Assembly: GCF_019399895.1 (NCBI RefSeq)
Contig: NC_091880.1
Location: 1,178,001 to 1,242,000 of the forward strand
Source: Cardiocondyla obscurior
Lineage: Eukaryota > Arthropoda > Insecta > Hymenoptera > Formicidae
Length of the DNA stretch: 64,000 bases
Reading direction: 5' to 3'
Of the stretch, positions 35,601-48,165 are shown in pieces. A model generated the notes under the pieces. It did not search any database and was not told the DNA's origin. It worked only from the letters and a program-made list of their open reading frames with translations. Made by a program: the position numbers and the translations under genes. Each line of letters opens with the position of its first letter. Positions within the stretch are counted from its first letter, which is position 1.

Positions 35601-38600
35601 GACCGCCGCCTATTGCAATTGAGGAACGCGTGTTGCGAATAAGATTCGGCTCGATACGGTTCATTGTCAGTGGAGATGAAAACAATCGTTGCCGGGTGCC
35701 GCGGAATTTTTATTTCCCATCGGAAACGGGGATTTTGATCAAGCGCGTTTACTTTGTTTAATAAAATTAAGTCGACCCTCGTGGGATAATATTGATTTAT
35801 TCGGTCAATTGATCTCTCTCTCTCTCTCTCTTTCTGTCTGTTACTATTTCTTCGTATATGCTCTTGAATAGCAGACAAAGACGCGGATAGTGAAGCAGGT
35901 TCTGCGATCCATGCGAACCGAAGCACGTGGACCGTTCCGCGAGGTAAATTAAAAATGCCGGAAGTCAAGCGCGCTTGAATATGTTAGGCAAGTACGGATG
36001 AAGGTATATACCCCGTGACGTCAGGTGAATCGCGAGATCCAATCGGCTTCTATCCGCGCCTATAAGAATTTTACAACGGGATAAATATACTCTCGCCAAT
36101 ATATATCTCTCTCTCCGAGTTAGCTATGTAGAGCAAAGTTACCTCCGCGCCGCGCCGTGTTTCTCTCTAAAACCGCTACGGTCGATCGCGAGCGGTACGC
36201 TCCAATCGTTTCTTATTTTCTTACTATTTCGAGTGTAGCCGCATTTCGATAACTCGCAGCGCCGGCACCGACCGGAATAACAATCGTTTTCAGACATTTT
36301 TACCAGAGTTCCTTTTATTTTTATTTTTATTTTTTTTTCCTTTCCTTTTCTTTCTTTCTTTTTCCCTTTCTTTATTTTTTACGAAAGCGCCCGAGGCGCA
36401 CACGACCCAGCCCCGAAATGGAAGAAAAATTCGAGAAGTCAGAGAGGAGGGAGATTATGGAAGGCAAACATTCGTGCAGCAGTCGCGATAAGGTGGATTA
36501 TCGTTGATAATTCCACCGGTTGCTTTATCAACGTTAAAAATCGCAATTTATCGTATTTGTATCGCAAATAACATTCCCTTTTTATGAACGGTGCATCGCG
36601 CGAATTCTATTTTAAAAAAAAGGGGATATGGAGGCTTAATTGTTGCCGCTTTTCCGCGATGCTCAACGAATCTCGCTCGCCCTGTGCAAAGAGTAAAAGT
36701 CGGCTGTTAAAAAAAATTATCGTCCGTCGACTCTACCACGACGAAGTTATCGCGTTGCTTAACATTCTTGTACTGCTCCGTATTAATATCGCGTTGAATT
36801 AACGAACGGATCAAATATAAATTTCATTCCGCGAACCGTCGAGATTTGAATAAAACGTAAAATAACACGGGACTCAATCAAGCGAGGTGGCGCATATTGC
36901 AAGACATTAGCGCGAGAGAGCCTGGTAATTAAGCGCGAATTTTTGCAAGAAATTTCACCGCACGAATATCGTCAGAAGAACTGCCACATCGGTATGAGAA
37001 TATCCAAGCGAGCCCCGCTGTTATCCAAAATTTAGTATCGGAACTCTTCCGAAATTACATTTTATAGAGGCAATTCGTTCTGCGCCGCACCGGGATTGGC
37101 CTGCATTAATAATGCCTTTATGGGGCGCACCGGGTGACCCCGAAGTCAGCAGTCCGACTCGATTTTTCATGGTGCCACGAAAACGGACGTCGACGAAAAC
37201 ACGTTTGAAAGGACAGTATAAAGCCTTTGCCATTTAGTTGCGTCACCGTACCTCGCTTCGCGCGCCTGTAATAAAAGACGCGATATGTGGAAAACGTTAA
37301 GTATGCAACGTCGCCGTAAAACATGCCCCCGAGAGCGTAACATTATTCACGACGAACGAGACGTTTTTAAAGTAATCTTCAAAGTGACCGATACATCGAT
37401 AGCGGTTACGAAGTTACACGGCTGGTTGTAATTCGCCGAGCGTCGACCGTTCAATGTAATTTTCCGTGGAAATTTATTAACATGTCATTAATAGTCCTCC
37501 TCGGTGTCGAAAGATAAATGTATTCAGAACTTTTCCGAAAGCTTCGAGTACCCGAAAGGAAAAGTTAAAGATTAGCCCGTGATTTCCTCTGAAATTTGAA
37601 ATTCGGATTAACGCGAATTAACGCGGTGTAGTTATGCAAAGTTATTATCGCGATAGAGCCAACAAGCGACGGCGCGCGGCCGCGCAACACGGGTATCGCG
37701 AAATAAAGTTTCCGACGCAAGAGTTTGAAGCTTATGAATGATTCATTACTCAAACAGATACAGCGGGGCGGCCGATGAGAAAGTTGCCGGACGTTATCTA
37801 TCTTACTGCAGCGAGATATAAGACGCGAGAGCGGGTCGCAAGCGGCGATCCGCTTCTCGGCGATCGAACCGGTCTTTTCGGCAAACTGCCGCGCGATCTG
37901 TAAACTCGTCGTTATCCGCTTACCGGCGCCGTTATCAACGCTAAGCAGTAAACGTAACTTCGCGAAGTGGAAAGCGTTTCTCAGAGCACCGCCGGCGATC
38001 GTTTCGTCCCTTGTGTGCTTGCCGTTGCGATCGCTTTACGACGCATTCTCGCTTATACCCGATTTCGAAATTTCGCATTATTTACCGTTAAAATCTTTGC
38101 AGCAGGAAGGGGGGCAGGAAATAAACGTCGCCCGCATGCAGACTCGTAAAACAGACATCGAAGAGTGGGTGGGAAAAACAGGCGACGGCAACGCGCGCCG
38201 TTCGCAGTTTCGGCGCACACGCTCAATGTGCTTCGGATCGCCAACTTGTCGCACTTTGTCTTGCTATCGGCACGCAGTTTTTTTATTTTTTTTTTTTTTT
38301 CGGGGCGAAGCACCGTTTCTCATCTATCTCCGATAAAGCAAGCGGGGGAAGAGAGGGGGGAGGGTGCCTCGATGACATCATAAAAATAGGAAACGGCGCC
38401 GTAAAATATTTCCCGCCCGCGCGTTTACGCACACGCGGATAACTTCCGGCGCATCCCTCCCACGAGACACGTTGCGCACCGTCTTGCAGCATGTGTCCGC
38501 AAGTTAAGAGCACGCATTAAACTTTACTTAAGGTTTAACTATCGTGTTCGCGAAGTCTTTGTTTCATATGAGGTCAAGAACTTCTGAAGTGCCGCGGTTA

Positions 38601-40689
38601 TCTTTTGCATTATAAATGTATATCGCGCGCACAGAGCGCGTTGAATGGCACTTTGCAAACGAACTTCGTTATTACGGGGGCATGAGATGAAACTTTTATT
38701 TCTAGACTGAATATTTACACGGTGGATTATCTTCGTTCGCGCTTTTTAACGTTTGATTAAAATGTGCAGTTTCACGATGGATATAAAGTCGTATTTTTAA
38801 GCCACGATTCTATAATTGAACATTTTTATAGAATTATCGGAAATTAGGGAGATTGAACAATTTGGTACAATGTTAAATTAAAAGCGGGTTCCGGTGAGGG
38901 AAGAAAAAAAAAAAAAAAAGAAACGAATCAGGTTCGCGCATTCTCTTGTACTTTCTACATCCCGGCGCAAGAAACATCAAAGGTTAACGTGCCCGCTCAA
39001 GGAAAACGCATCAAGTTCGAGAACAAAAGCTAACGTTGGGAGAGCGAGGATAAATCTACACCTTACCCCGGAGGTATCACGAACTCAGCAAACATGAAGC
39101 AGGAGAAATTACTCGGCGCGCGTACGCCTTCGTACGTGTAATATATAAATTTAACGTACGCATAAATCCACGCGCGGGTATTACGAAAGCGTGTCGAAAA
39201 GATAATAACTCGGTTTAAGCGTCCTCGGGAGAGCGCGCGAGAGTTGCACTGCTGGAGAATATTGCGAGAGCCTCTTCGGGCCCCAAACATATCAGTATGA
39301 AAGACGGGCGGGAGAGAGAGAAAGAGATAGAACGACGGAGTGACGGAAAGCCGACAACAATTACTTCTAATGTCGGTCGCTTCCAGGAATTGCTCGGTTT
39401 TAAGCCCGTCTCTAACACGTCCGACTTAACGTCGCGTCGGGCCGTGTTACGAGCCCGATCTCGAGCCCGGCTCGCCAGCGGCGATTCCGTTATCTTGCGA
39501 GAGCTTTACCGCGGCTTACACCGGTGACATGTTCTCTCGCCGACATGCTGATGCGCCGCCCCGCTCCCGTAGCGTTCCTTCTCACGATCGATCGATAAAA
39601 GTCAGAAACTGGTTCTACCATCGCGAATGTGGGTTACCGCGGGAAGGAAGTAAACGGTAGGGTCCGAGAGCCCCGTGGTTCATTGCACCACTAAGGTGGG
39701 AGGCTGAAGAGGGGTTTCTACGACGAGTCGATAATCCACTTTTCCGTGACGCACGAGACAACCATTCAAACCTTGACAAATTCTTCGTTTTGTTACCGCA
39801 AGCTGTAAGACCGCTTTCGCGTCCGTCCGATACAAATGACGCCAACGTATTATCGAATGTAATGTCCTTTTGACGCGCGCATAATTATTAATTAATGACC
39901 GACGTATATCGCTTCCCCAAGCGAACTTGAACAGCGAGTTACGGACCGCGGTGTCTCTCGTACCTTCGGCACCGCGATAAGCGATGATTATACATCTATG
40001 TAAATTAATGCACCGACCTTGATTCTACAATCTTACAAAGACCTGAGCTAAGACGACGACGAAAACGGACATCGAGACAGGGACGCCAACGACGACCGGC
40101 TAATGAGAATCTACGACGGATGATAAAGTCAACCCCAAAGTTCTGGGATGGGAACCGCGAGACGGGGGAGGGCTACTCTCCCGCATAAGCTGACCAAGTT
40201 AAGTAATTTGCGCGCCAGGCAGCTACGGCGAATAAGTCATAACTAAGGTAGATTGTGACTAATTGTGTCCCGGGTGAGGGTCACCGCACGTTTCGGAGAA
40301 CGGCCGACCGCCAAGACGCATAAGGGTCGCTAATAAGTCGGTTAAACTAAAATTTGGGCCAATCGTGAGTTGCCTCGATGAAATGATACCGTCACCTGGG
40401 ACCCGTTCGCGCGATGGTGTCGATCGGGTGAGTTTAAATTAGGTCAGATATCCCGGTTTTCCTCGAGAAGTCTCGGTTTTACATCATCCATTACGTTAGA
40501 AGTCATCGTATGATTTATTCCGCAAATGTCTCAGCACGCGTCAACTTTGCGTAGCTTTTATAGAGAATAATATCGAGAAATGTCGGGCGTATTTATTTAA
40601 AAAATATTCGAGAATGAAGAGGAAATTCTTCAAAGTTTAGACGCAACAATCGCATTTTTTTTTTTTTTACATTTCCGAATATTAGAAGA
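35601..40689. other. Non-coding stretch
   Basis: No gene is supported. (CT)n lies at 35812-35831, a pyrimidine tract at 36306-36380, T runs near 38278-38300 and an A run at about 38904-38919. The parts at 37020-37240 and 39840-40500 have little simple sequence and may be constrained, but nothing specific is seen. Confidence 0.4.
36016..36023 (+). promoter_or_regulatory. Full CRE-like site
   Basis: TGACGTCA, the full palindromic CREB/ATF site. It is followed about 40 bases later by CCTATAAGAA, a TATA-like word. It could be part of a promoter, or chance. Confidence 0.25.
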
Positions 40690-40756
40690 AACCATGCACA
40701 CGCTATTTTTTAAGAAATTAATTGCAAACTACGAAAAGAAAAATCATGCGACTTAC

Positions 40757-40795
40757 CAATCTGCATGCAGCGGAGTTGTAGAGTTCTGCCAGTGA
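40757..40795 (-). other. Candidate exon B2 (39 nt)
   Basis: On the minus strand, acceptor TTATGTTACAG precedes 40795 and the strong donor GTAAGTCGC follows 40757. Joined to B1 it reads SHWQNSTTPLHAD and leaves two bases of the next codon. It is five bases shorter than the A and C equivalents, so the phase of the next junction differs. Confidence 0.45.
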
Positions 40796-40920
40796 CTGTA
40801 ACATAAAATAAAACATATTAATGTAGACATGTCAGTATATTAGTTAATAAGATTAATAAAAAAAAAAAGTAAAAGTTTTTTTTTTTAATAAAGATTTTAT
40901 TTAAAAAATTCAATGCTTAC

Positions 40921-41006
40921 CTAAAAGTTGCTCCGCTGATGCAGGATGCCCGTCCCGAGCCTCCTCCTCCTCTCAGAATATCGGAGATGTAGAGCACATT
41001 AAGATC
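40921..41006 (-). other. Candidate exon B1 (86 nt), Gly-rich frame
   Basis: On the minus strand, acceptor TTGTGTTACAG precedes 41006 and donor GTAAGC follows 40921. One frame is open through the whole exon, giving 28 residues: DLNVLYISDI, then LRGGGGSGRASCISGATF, then a split codon. The frame continues without a stop into exon B2. This is the cleanest coding-like copy of the core exon. The peptide is not recognised. Confidence 0.45.
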
Positions 41007-41040
41007 CTGTAACACAAAAAGAAATATTAAATTGCAGGAG

Positions 41041-44000
41041 CGTTCACATTAATATTGAAAAACTATTAATATTAGCAAAAATAAAAAAAAATTCTTATAT
41101 CAAATAGAACATTCGGTATTTATATTTTCATGATGATAAACGAGAAATTTATGGTCCAACGTTAACTTCTTTTTACATATAAATAATTATAAACTTTAAA
41201 TAGAAACGGAAAAACTAATTTATAGAGAGTTATAAAGTCGACAAGATTAAATACAAAAACCGCTCAACTCTTTTCATCGCGACGCAATTACAGCAATTAA
41301 AATTTCAACGCTGCGTTAAAAAAGCCTGCGAATAAAGAGACGAAACTACTTTTCCGTGCGCGGCGCAAAGCGTCGCTTAACGAACAAATTGCATCGATCC
41401 GTGAAGGAAGGCACGCCTCGTGTTGCAACGCGGTTGCATGTACAGTCTGCCGGCGCTTTAAAGTTACGCTTGAAAGGCAACGCGCGTTGCTCAGGATGCT
41501 CCAAATTAAATCTCAACCTTGTTAGTATTACGTTAACCATCGCGCGGCTTGGCTCGTCTCCGCTTTAGCCCACTTTTCATCGTTCATTGTCGAAAAACTC
41601 GAACGAGACGCCGATCCGTCGTCGCGGCAAAGCCACTTTAGCCAGAACTAGACGGGAATAAAAGATACGGGGAAGGAGAAACGAATTTTGCGGAGACCTC
41701 ATCCCTCACTTCTCCTCTGTTCTTTCAAGTTCGCCCTTAATAGATTTTCGCCGCTGCCTTTTGTTACGAACGGCAGAAAGGGATGATGACCCAGCTCCGT
41801 CAGCCAGCCGTCATCTCCCCGTGCTCTTTGCTTCCTTCGTTCCCTACCGCCGTCGTCCTCCATTTACTCCCCCGAGCTTCGCGAATCGTGTTGCGTTAAC
41901 TGGCTAGCTAACATCAGGACCGTTCCATTTCGCGCTGTCGTCTCCGACCATCCGGCACCGAATAACCCACCTTCGCGACTCGCGGGAGAAACACTCTCGC
42001 CGGGCGCATCTCGGGGAAAATAAACTCATGATTTAAAGCGTCTGAAAAAGAGGTCTTTATTTCGCGCGGCGCCCTTATTTCCGCACCGCCCGGGACAACT
42101 AAGGCCTGATTAATGGCCGTTAGTTTTATTCGTTCCTATCCGGCTCCACCGGTCGGACGGGAACGTCGCAAGGCTGACCTTTATCTCGCTCAGGGAGGCC
42201 GGCCACCCTGTGCGCCCAGTGCCGCTCAACCTACGCGAGTCCGTGGAACGTTTTAATGAAGAAGCAGGTAAACGCCGGCCTCGTTTACACGCCTGTTAAA
42301 TTGATATCGACTTACCGCGCGGCGCTGGTCCACTTTGCATGCGAGTGTTTTGCATTAAGTTTGCTACCCGAGCCACTTGGAGCTAATTGAATAATTACAC
42401 TTCCCCGCGAAAAGATATAAAGTAGAATGATTATGACTTCGGTGGAATCGTCCGATGGCGCGCCGTATTACTGGAATAAACGTCGTTTTTCTTTGGAAAA
42501 AATGAGGGAAGGCGAATTGATATTTTAATAATGCAATTTGATTCGTCATAATTGATTAATAATACCACGATAAGTTTTAATTTATTGACGCTCGCTTACG
42601 ACAATTCCGCGCCATGTTAACAAATAATATTTGAAATATTAATTGTAACCTCGGTAATTTTTTTTTTTTTTATAAAATGCAACAGTCTTAATTCTATAAA
42701 CACCATCTTCTCATGGAGCCTTCGTTAATTGTTTCAACTCTCTCCGGCACAAGCAGATTCGTACTTTAGTCGACATTCGAATTGAAGCGCAAAGTGCACT
42801 GCGAGTGATTGTTTAGATAGAGGGTCGTCTCTTGTCTCGAGAACAATTAAACTACAACGTTCTTATCTTCTCTCTCGAATACGTGACATTTCGCAAATAA
42901 AAGATTTTCTAAATGGTTATTTGGAGTGACCTCCAGATTAATATATATTTCTTTCTTTTTGTCTTTCGCGCTGTTCTCAGCCACGTGTATTATTAAAACT
43001 TGACTTTTCGAGAAGATTTTAATAGTGCCATTTTGATTGCACGGCACATATAAGTTTCGATAAAAAATGACTCTTCTCACAATTTAGACTATTTAGAGAC
43101 ACAGCTAAATTTTAAATAGTTCGACGGCTAATTAAAGTACCAGATTGTAATTAAATTTGTAATATAAATTTAAATTCAGATCTCAAATCGCTAATTGATA
43201 ATTTGAGAGTTATCAATGCTTCGAGGTCGCTTATTGACGGTAATAAAAAAAAAAATATATCTCGATATTACGTTCGCCGCGTATCGCAATTACTCTGATG
43301 GAGCCGGCGCGGTATTACCGTGCGGTGTTATCTGTCAATGCTGATTGAGTAACTAAAATGGAGCGCTAAGGCGACCAGACAGTGTGTCTACGAGTAGATT
43401 TCGCGAATAGCGAGCGCAGCAGCCCGCCGCTACTGACGAAGGTACGTAATGCGGGCGTATGCCGCAGATGTATTCGCAATATATAAATGGATGCGGGAGA
43501 GGTAAAAGCCAGGGATATAGTAGGCGCTGTTGATACAGCATGAAACGCCACGGACAAAGTGGCTATTACGTTTCCTCGTTATCTATACACGCGTTTCAAG
43601 CACGGACGACGGAACCGGCGCGCATCCTCGTGGCTCTTGCCTACTCGCGCGTATATACTGGGTCAAAAATACATATACGCGAGATGTAATGCACCGGGAC
43701 CAAGGAACGTCGCTCCGCGTCTCTTAACGTCTCGACGTACGCCGCACTTCCCCCGTTCTCAGGGCTTTAACGAGCGCGAGCTAGCTCGGTCTGCTCGTTT
43801 TGCGACCTCTCCTAAGGCAAAACCGCGATCCATCGCTCACCGCCTTCATAGCTCGTTCTGATTTTTCCGACGGATTTCTGTTTTTCATACTAACGACGGG
43901 AATGTTGTGATTTTTTTTTCCGGATTCAGTGCTGTATTTTGTAGAGGTTTAAAAATCTGGAGTACTTGGGAAGAAATGACGCTTAATCTTCGCATGGTTG

Positions 44001-44685
44001 AAACGTTACTTTACGGCGATGACGAAGGGGAAATTGTGAAAAAGATTTTATATCGTAAAGCGATTCAATTCTCGCGAAGTTAAGAAGATATGTTCTTTTT
44101 TATTATATTTATATTACTTAAAAAAAAAAAAAATAATAATAAGTTCTTTATAAATTTATTACGGATAAATATACGTGAAAATATTTGTTCTCGTAAAAAT
44201 CACGTCGCACTTTTTTTCCGTCAGAGATAATAACAAAAAAATTACACGGCGAAAGACGGGTTAGCGACCGCTCTCTCGCGTTTCGTTAAGAATTGGCGTC
44301 GGTCTCAAGAATCAACCAACGCCGCTGATGTTATGGCCGATCGGCGGGCGCCAGTAGTTAATTAAATCAGAATCAACATCGAATTAAATCGAAGCCATAC
44401 CGCGCTCCGCCAGAATCGTCTCCTATTCCACGTAGCCGCCGTTTTCAGCGCCGTGAAAACTTCAAACGAGAGAGGAAAGATAGAGGCAAGACTCGACGGC
44501 GGTTGAGGGAATTGCCAAGACGTGGCCGCGAAGCGAGAGAAAGACAGAAGAAGGATGAGAGGGATAGAGGAGGGAAAGAGGAAGATCCGCAGGCACCTAC
44601 GCTGTATCCGACTGGGTACCTAAGGCACCTAACCGAATCCAGACTTCGCTTCTCTCTCGCGCTTCTTCGTTCACGCGTCCGTTGC
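41041..44685. other. Non-coding stretch
   Basis: No gene is supported. The segment at 41640-42340 is GC-richer and low in simple repeats. A donor-like GTAAGTCG on the minus strand lies at about 42307-42314 but has no matching exon evidence. T and A runs lie near 42659-42671 and 44119-44131. Confidence 0.45.
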
Positions 44686-44857
44686 TTCCTTCCTTCCTTC
44701 CTTCCTTCCTTCCTTCCTTCCTTCCTTCTTTCCTTCCTTCCTTCCTTCCTTCCTTCCTTCCTCCCTTCCTTCCGTCCTTCCTTCCTTCCTTCCTTCCTTC
44801 CTTCCTTCCTTCCTTCCTTCCTTCCTTCCTTACTTCCTTCCTTCCTTCCTTCCTTCC
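44686..44857 (+). repeat. (TTCC)n microsatellite (172 bp)
   Basis: About 43 TTCC units with a few substituted units. It keeps several frames open on both strands, producing the apparent Ser-Phe-Leu-Pro and Arg-Lys-Glu-Gly repeat proteins of 110-197 codons, which are not genes. Confidence 0.97.
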
Positions 44858-47800
44858 ATTTTCCAAGTTTCCAATGTATAATTCCGAACTTTCCGCCGAC
44901 AATGGCAGTTCTCCGCAGTTCCGCAACACAATTGATCGCTTCGCCGCGATTCGCCTCCTACTTTATACTCTGTTCCAAGGGGGCTGCGGGATTGAAAGGA
45001 CTTCAGGACCCAAGGTGCCGCGCGCGGGCTGAATGTAGGTACGTGCTTACAGATCACGCCGAGTCCCGTCGCAGACGAATGTCGCGAGGCAGATGATTCC
45101 CGTCTCTATGCGCTGGGTATTTAGCGATATAAAGGATCTGCCGAACGCCGGCATGTGGCGCCGGGATCTTCTCGCGGAACTGAACTCGCCGGGATCTCTT
45201 GAACTGTTCTTAAGGGATATTTGTGGCGGAGGTGCGGTAAAATTTCCTCGCGGTTATTTCACAGTTACGTAAGACGGACATAATTTATTTATTTCTTTCA
45301 TCCCGCGGATTATTGCGAAAATAACGGCGCCGCCTTCTAAGCGTGTTGAAAAATTCCGCGAAATATATATACATCCGCGTGATATATTACGGTGAATATC
45401 GCGAAACAACAGTTTTACTACGGCAGACTAGAAGTGCAAACTAGAAAATCACGCTAATTAGCCGCCGCCGCCGCCGCGCCACTCAAGTTGACTCGGCTAA
45501 ACAAATCAATTAAATGTAACGTAGTTATACATTATTACGGCGGCTCCTGTTAAATATTCTCCGAAGCTTCTCGCGCAAAACAGCTCCCCCGCAATTAAGC
45601 CGGTGCCGGATTCATGTAAGCCGTGTAAAGCCGCTATTAACGGCATAGAACAATGTAAATGCCGACGTCGGATGCATCGAAAGCACGCGACCCGCTCTTC
45701 CTCGCACGACCTCCTTCTTCCGCCCGACGCGTTCGTGGAACGACACCGGCTCTCCCTTCGATCTATCTTCGGGCCGCAGTGCGGGATTCGTTTGCGCGAT
45801 AACGTGAAAAGTGTCATAAATCACGATCGCCCGTGTGAAATCGGTGGCCGGAATAAATCAGGCCGGTATAAGTAGCGGACGACGGGCGCGACGAGGGCGA
45901 AAACGCGAAGGGGAGGCTCGCGCAGCCGTGAAACGTGAATACATTACTCAGCCATCACGGTGTCTCCCGAAGCGCAACGTAACTAGTGTACCGAGATTCT
46001 ATCTGGATTCCTGACCGCCTGGACTGGTCACGAGGGGGAGGGAAGGAGACTGGACGACGAGTATATTAGACGGCCGGGTCTTGTTAGAATTCGCCCCGCA
46101 CCGCCTCTGACGAATGTGGTTTAGACACGCGCGCGTCCGACTTTGCAGCATTCGAATATTCATTCTTCGTGATATAAACGGCCACCTTGACCTTCCCCGT
46201 CGGCGGACGACAGCCGCTCGCCCGTTGAATTCGGATGACGAGCATTACCACGTGCTCTCGCACTTGGCGTTTGATTGCCGCGCATATGCGACACTTGCGT
46301 GTCACGTACGAGCGGGTGAATCGACTCGTCGTTGTTATGCCGTACGCGTGATCTTTGAATGAGATACTCGTTATAACGTGCGGTTAAATATGTGACGCTT
46401 ATAAAAAGAGAGAGAGAGAAAGAGAGAAAATTAAAAAAGTAGAGATCGAGTTAAGTGTTCGATCAATGAAAAATTTCGCTTTTTTTTCCGCGCGAATAAT
46501 GACTTGCTTTATTGCAATTTTAGATAGTTGAGGAATCGGACACGGTTATTCGGATTTTACGACAGATTATAACTTCGGGACACGGTAATTAAGTGGCCGC
46601 TCCCTTCCGCCTGCATGAACGTGTTGCCTGGCTGGCCTTTTCGGTGGACCACCATGGAATTTTAAGTGGAATCGGGGGATTGTTTAATTCGCGTCGCTGG
46701 GGTAGATCGCCCCCGCCGCTCTCGACGTTTTAAGCGTTTTCCATAATGCCTACGTGAATTCACCCTCACGTATTAGCATTTTAATTAGAAAACAGATCTC
46801 TAATTCGACGTTCCTATGACAATTTAATTGCCAGGCGTAATTAATACGGGATCCCCCTCCTTTTCCGTTCCCGTTAGACGCTAAAACGTGCTCGCCGTAA
46901 GCTACGTTATTTCCTTGAATGTAATACCGCGGTAGAAATTATATAGAAATTCCGAGACCCTTTTATTATCCCTGATAATAAGGACTGATAAAAAGATAAT
47001 GATAACAATTCATTCCCTTCTATTTACTTATATGAGTTTACTCCTGGTAACGATAATACAAACGGCGGCAGTCGTGCTGTTATTCCGCATAAATTTGAAA
47101 TCTTTACTATTACAACTCGTTACAGCGAAAAGGAACGAATTTCTTTCGACGCGCTTACGCCGACAAATTGTAATAGAATACACGGGCGCGTTTCATAACT
47201 GCGATAGTCGTAATTCCGCTCATCCTCGCCGCAGCGCGAAAGTAGCCGAGAGAAACGCTCGCCAACTTCCTGCACGTCAACCCCTGCTTCTGTTGCAATT
47301 CCCAGGAAGCTTTTTATCGCGGAACGGCGCGGAGGCGCTATCGCTGTCCCACGACATACGATCGTAAATTTCTCCGCGCCGGGCGCGGAAAGGGTGCCGT
47401 GACGGGGCGTCGCGGGGAGGAAGGGACAGGGTCGAGGGCAAAAGAGCAGGAGAGGGATAACGAGCAAACATCTACACGCACTTATCGCTGAGAGGGTTAA
47501 CCGCAAAATAACGGGTTTGCAGACTGCGAATAGTTAATGCGAAACGAGAGGAAGGGGGGGGGGGTGTCGAAAAGCCAGGCGCGATACACCTTGCTCGATT
47601 TTTAAGCCGGCGTATCGAGCAACGTGCACCTCCAGCCGCCGTCTCCACTTCCCGCCTCCCACCTCTTTCGCTATCTCGTAATGTAAAACGTATCGGACGC
47701 ACGTAACAACCTGCAATTTTTTTTACGGTAAATGATCAAACATCGCCGATAAGACCTCGAGCTCTCGCTCGGACGCACACCCCTTTGCGGCCGGAGGGTG

Positions 47801-48165
47801 ATAGCGATCGCCAAACTCGCGTCCGGGGTAGCAGTGACACTAACGTAATACCGCGATAACACTAGCGATAATCGGAAAGGGTAGATTTTTTCGTTACTCG
47901 GCTATGTAAGGGTTCATCGACGCTCTTAATTAACTAATCCAGACTCGTTTGATCTTTTTTATTTGTAACGGAAAATCTTGAATTAAGAAAAAATTTTTTT
48001 TATGTACATTTATATAGATTCTGGTAAATTTTTTTTTTTTTTAATACACGTTACAACTGTGCTTTTACAAAGCGAATTTTTTTTTTTTTTAATGTATATC
48101 AGGATTTTCGATAAGACGAACGAAGGGATAAAAAAAAAAGGACATTTTTTGCCGTCTGTTTACCC
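44858..48165. other. Non-coding stretch
   Basis: No gene is supported. (CCG)n lies at about 45460-45478, (AG)n at 46406-46430 and an 11-G run at 47554-47564. The GC-rich patch at 47100-47830 has opposing frames without recognisable products. Segment 46600-46870 is complex and could be constrained. Confidence 0.4.

Larger units (their letters stand above)
40690..41040 (-). repeat. Spliced-exon cassette B
   Basis: An older relative of cassettes A and C in the same orientation. It has core exon B1, an AT-rich intron of 125 bases with conserved islands (TTAATGTAGACATGT; AATAAAGATTTTATTTAAA), and short exon B2. Unlike A2 and C2, the core exon here is short and starts directly after an acceptor, so it probably shows the simpler form of the unit. 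The exons and splice sites are visibly better matched to A and C than the intervening AT tracts, apart from the two islands. Confidence 0.75.

Noticed and set aside
42300..42320. Donor-like GTAAGTCG on the minus strand as an upstream exon of cassette B
   Set aside because: A six-base donor consensus occurs by chance many times in 64 kb and no homologous exon is present at A or C.
44503..45096. 197-codon plus frame and 110-116-codon frames with Phe-Leu-Pro-Ser or Lys-Glu-Gly-Arg repeats
   Set aside because: They are read-through of the (TTCC)n microsatellite, which lacks stops in several frames on both strands. The flanks are unrelated.
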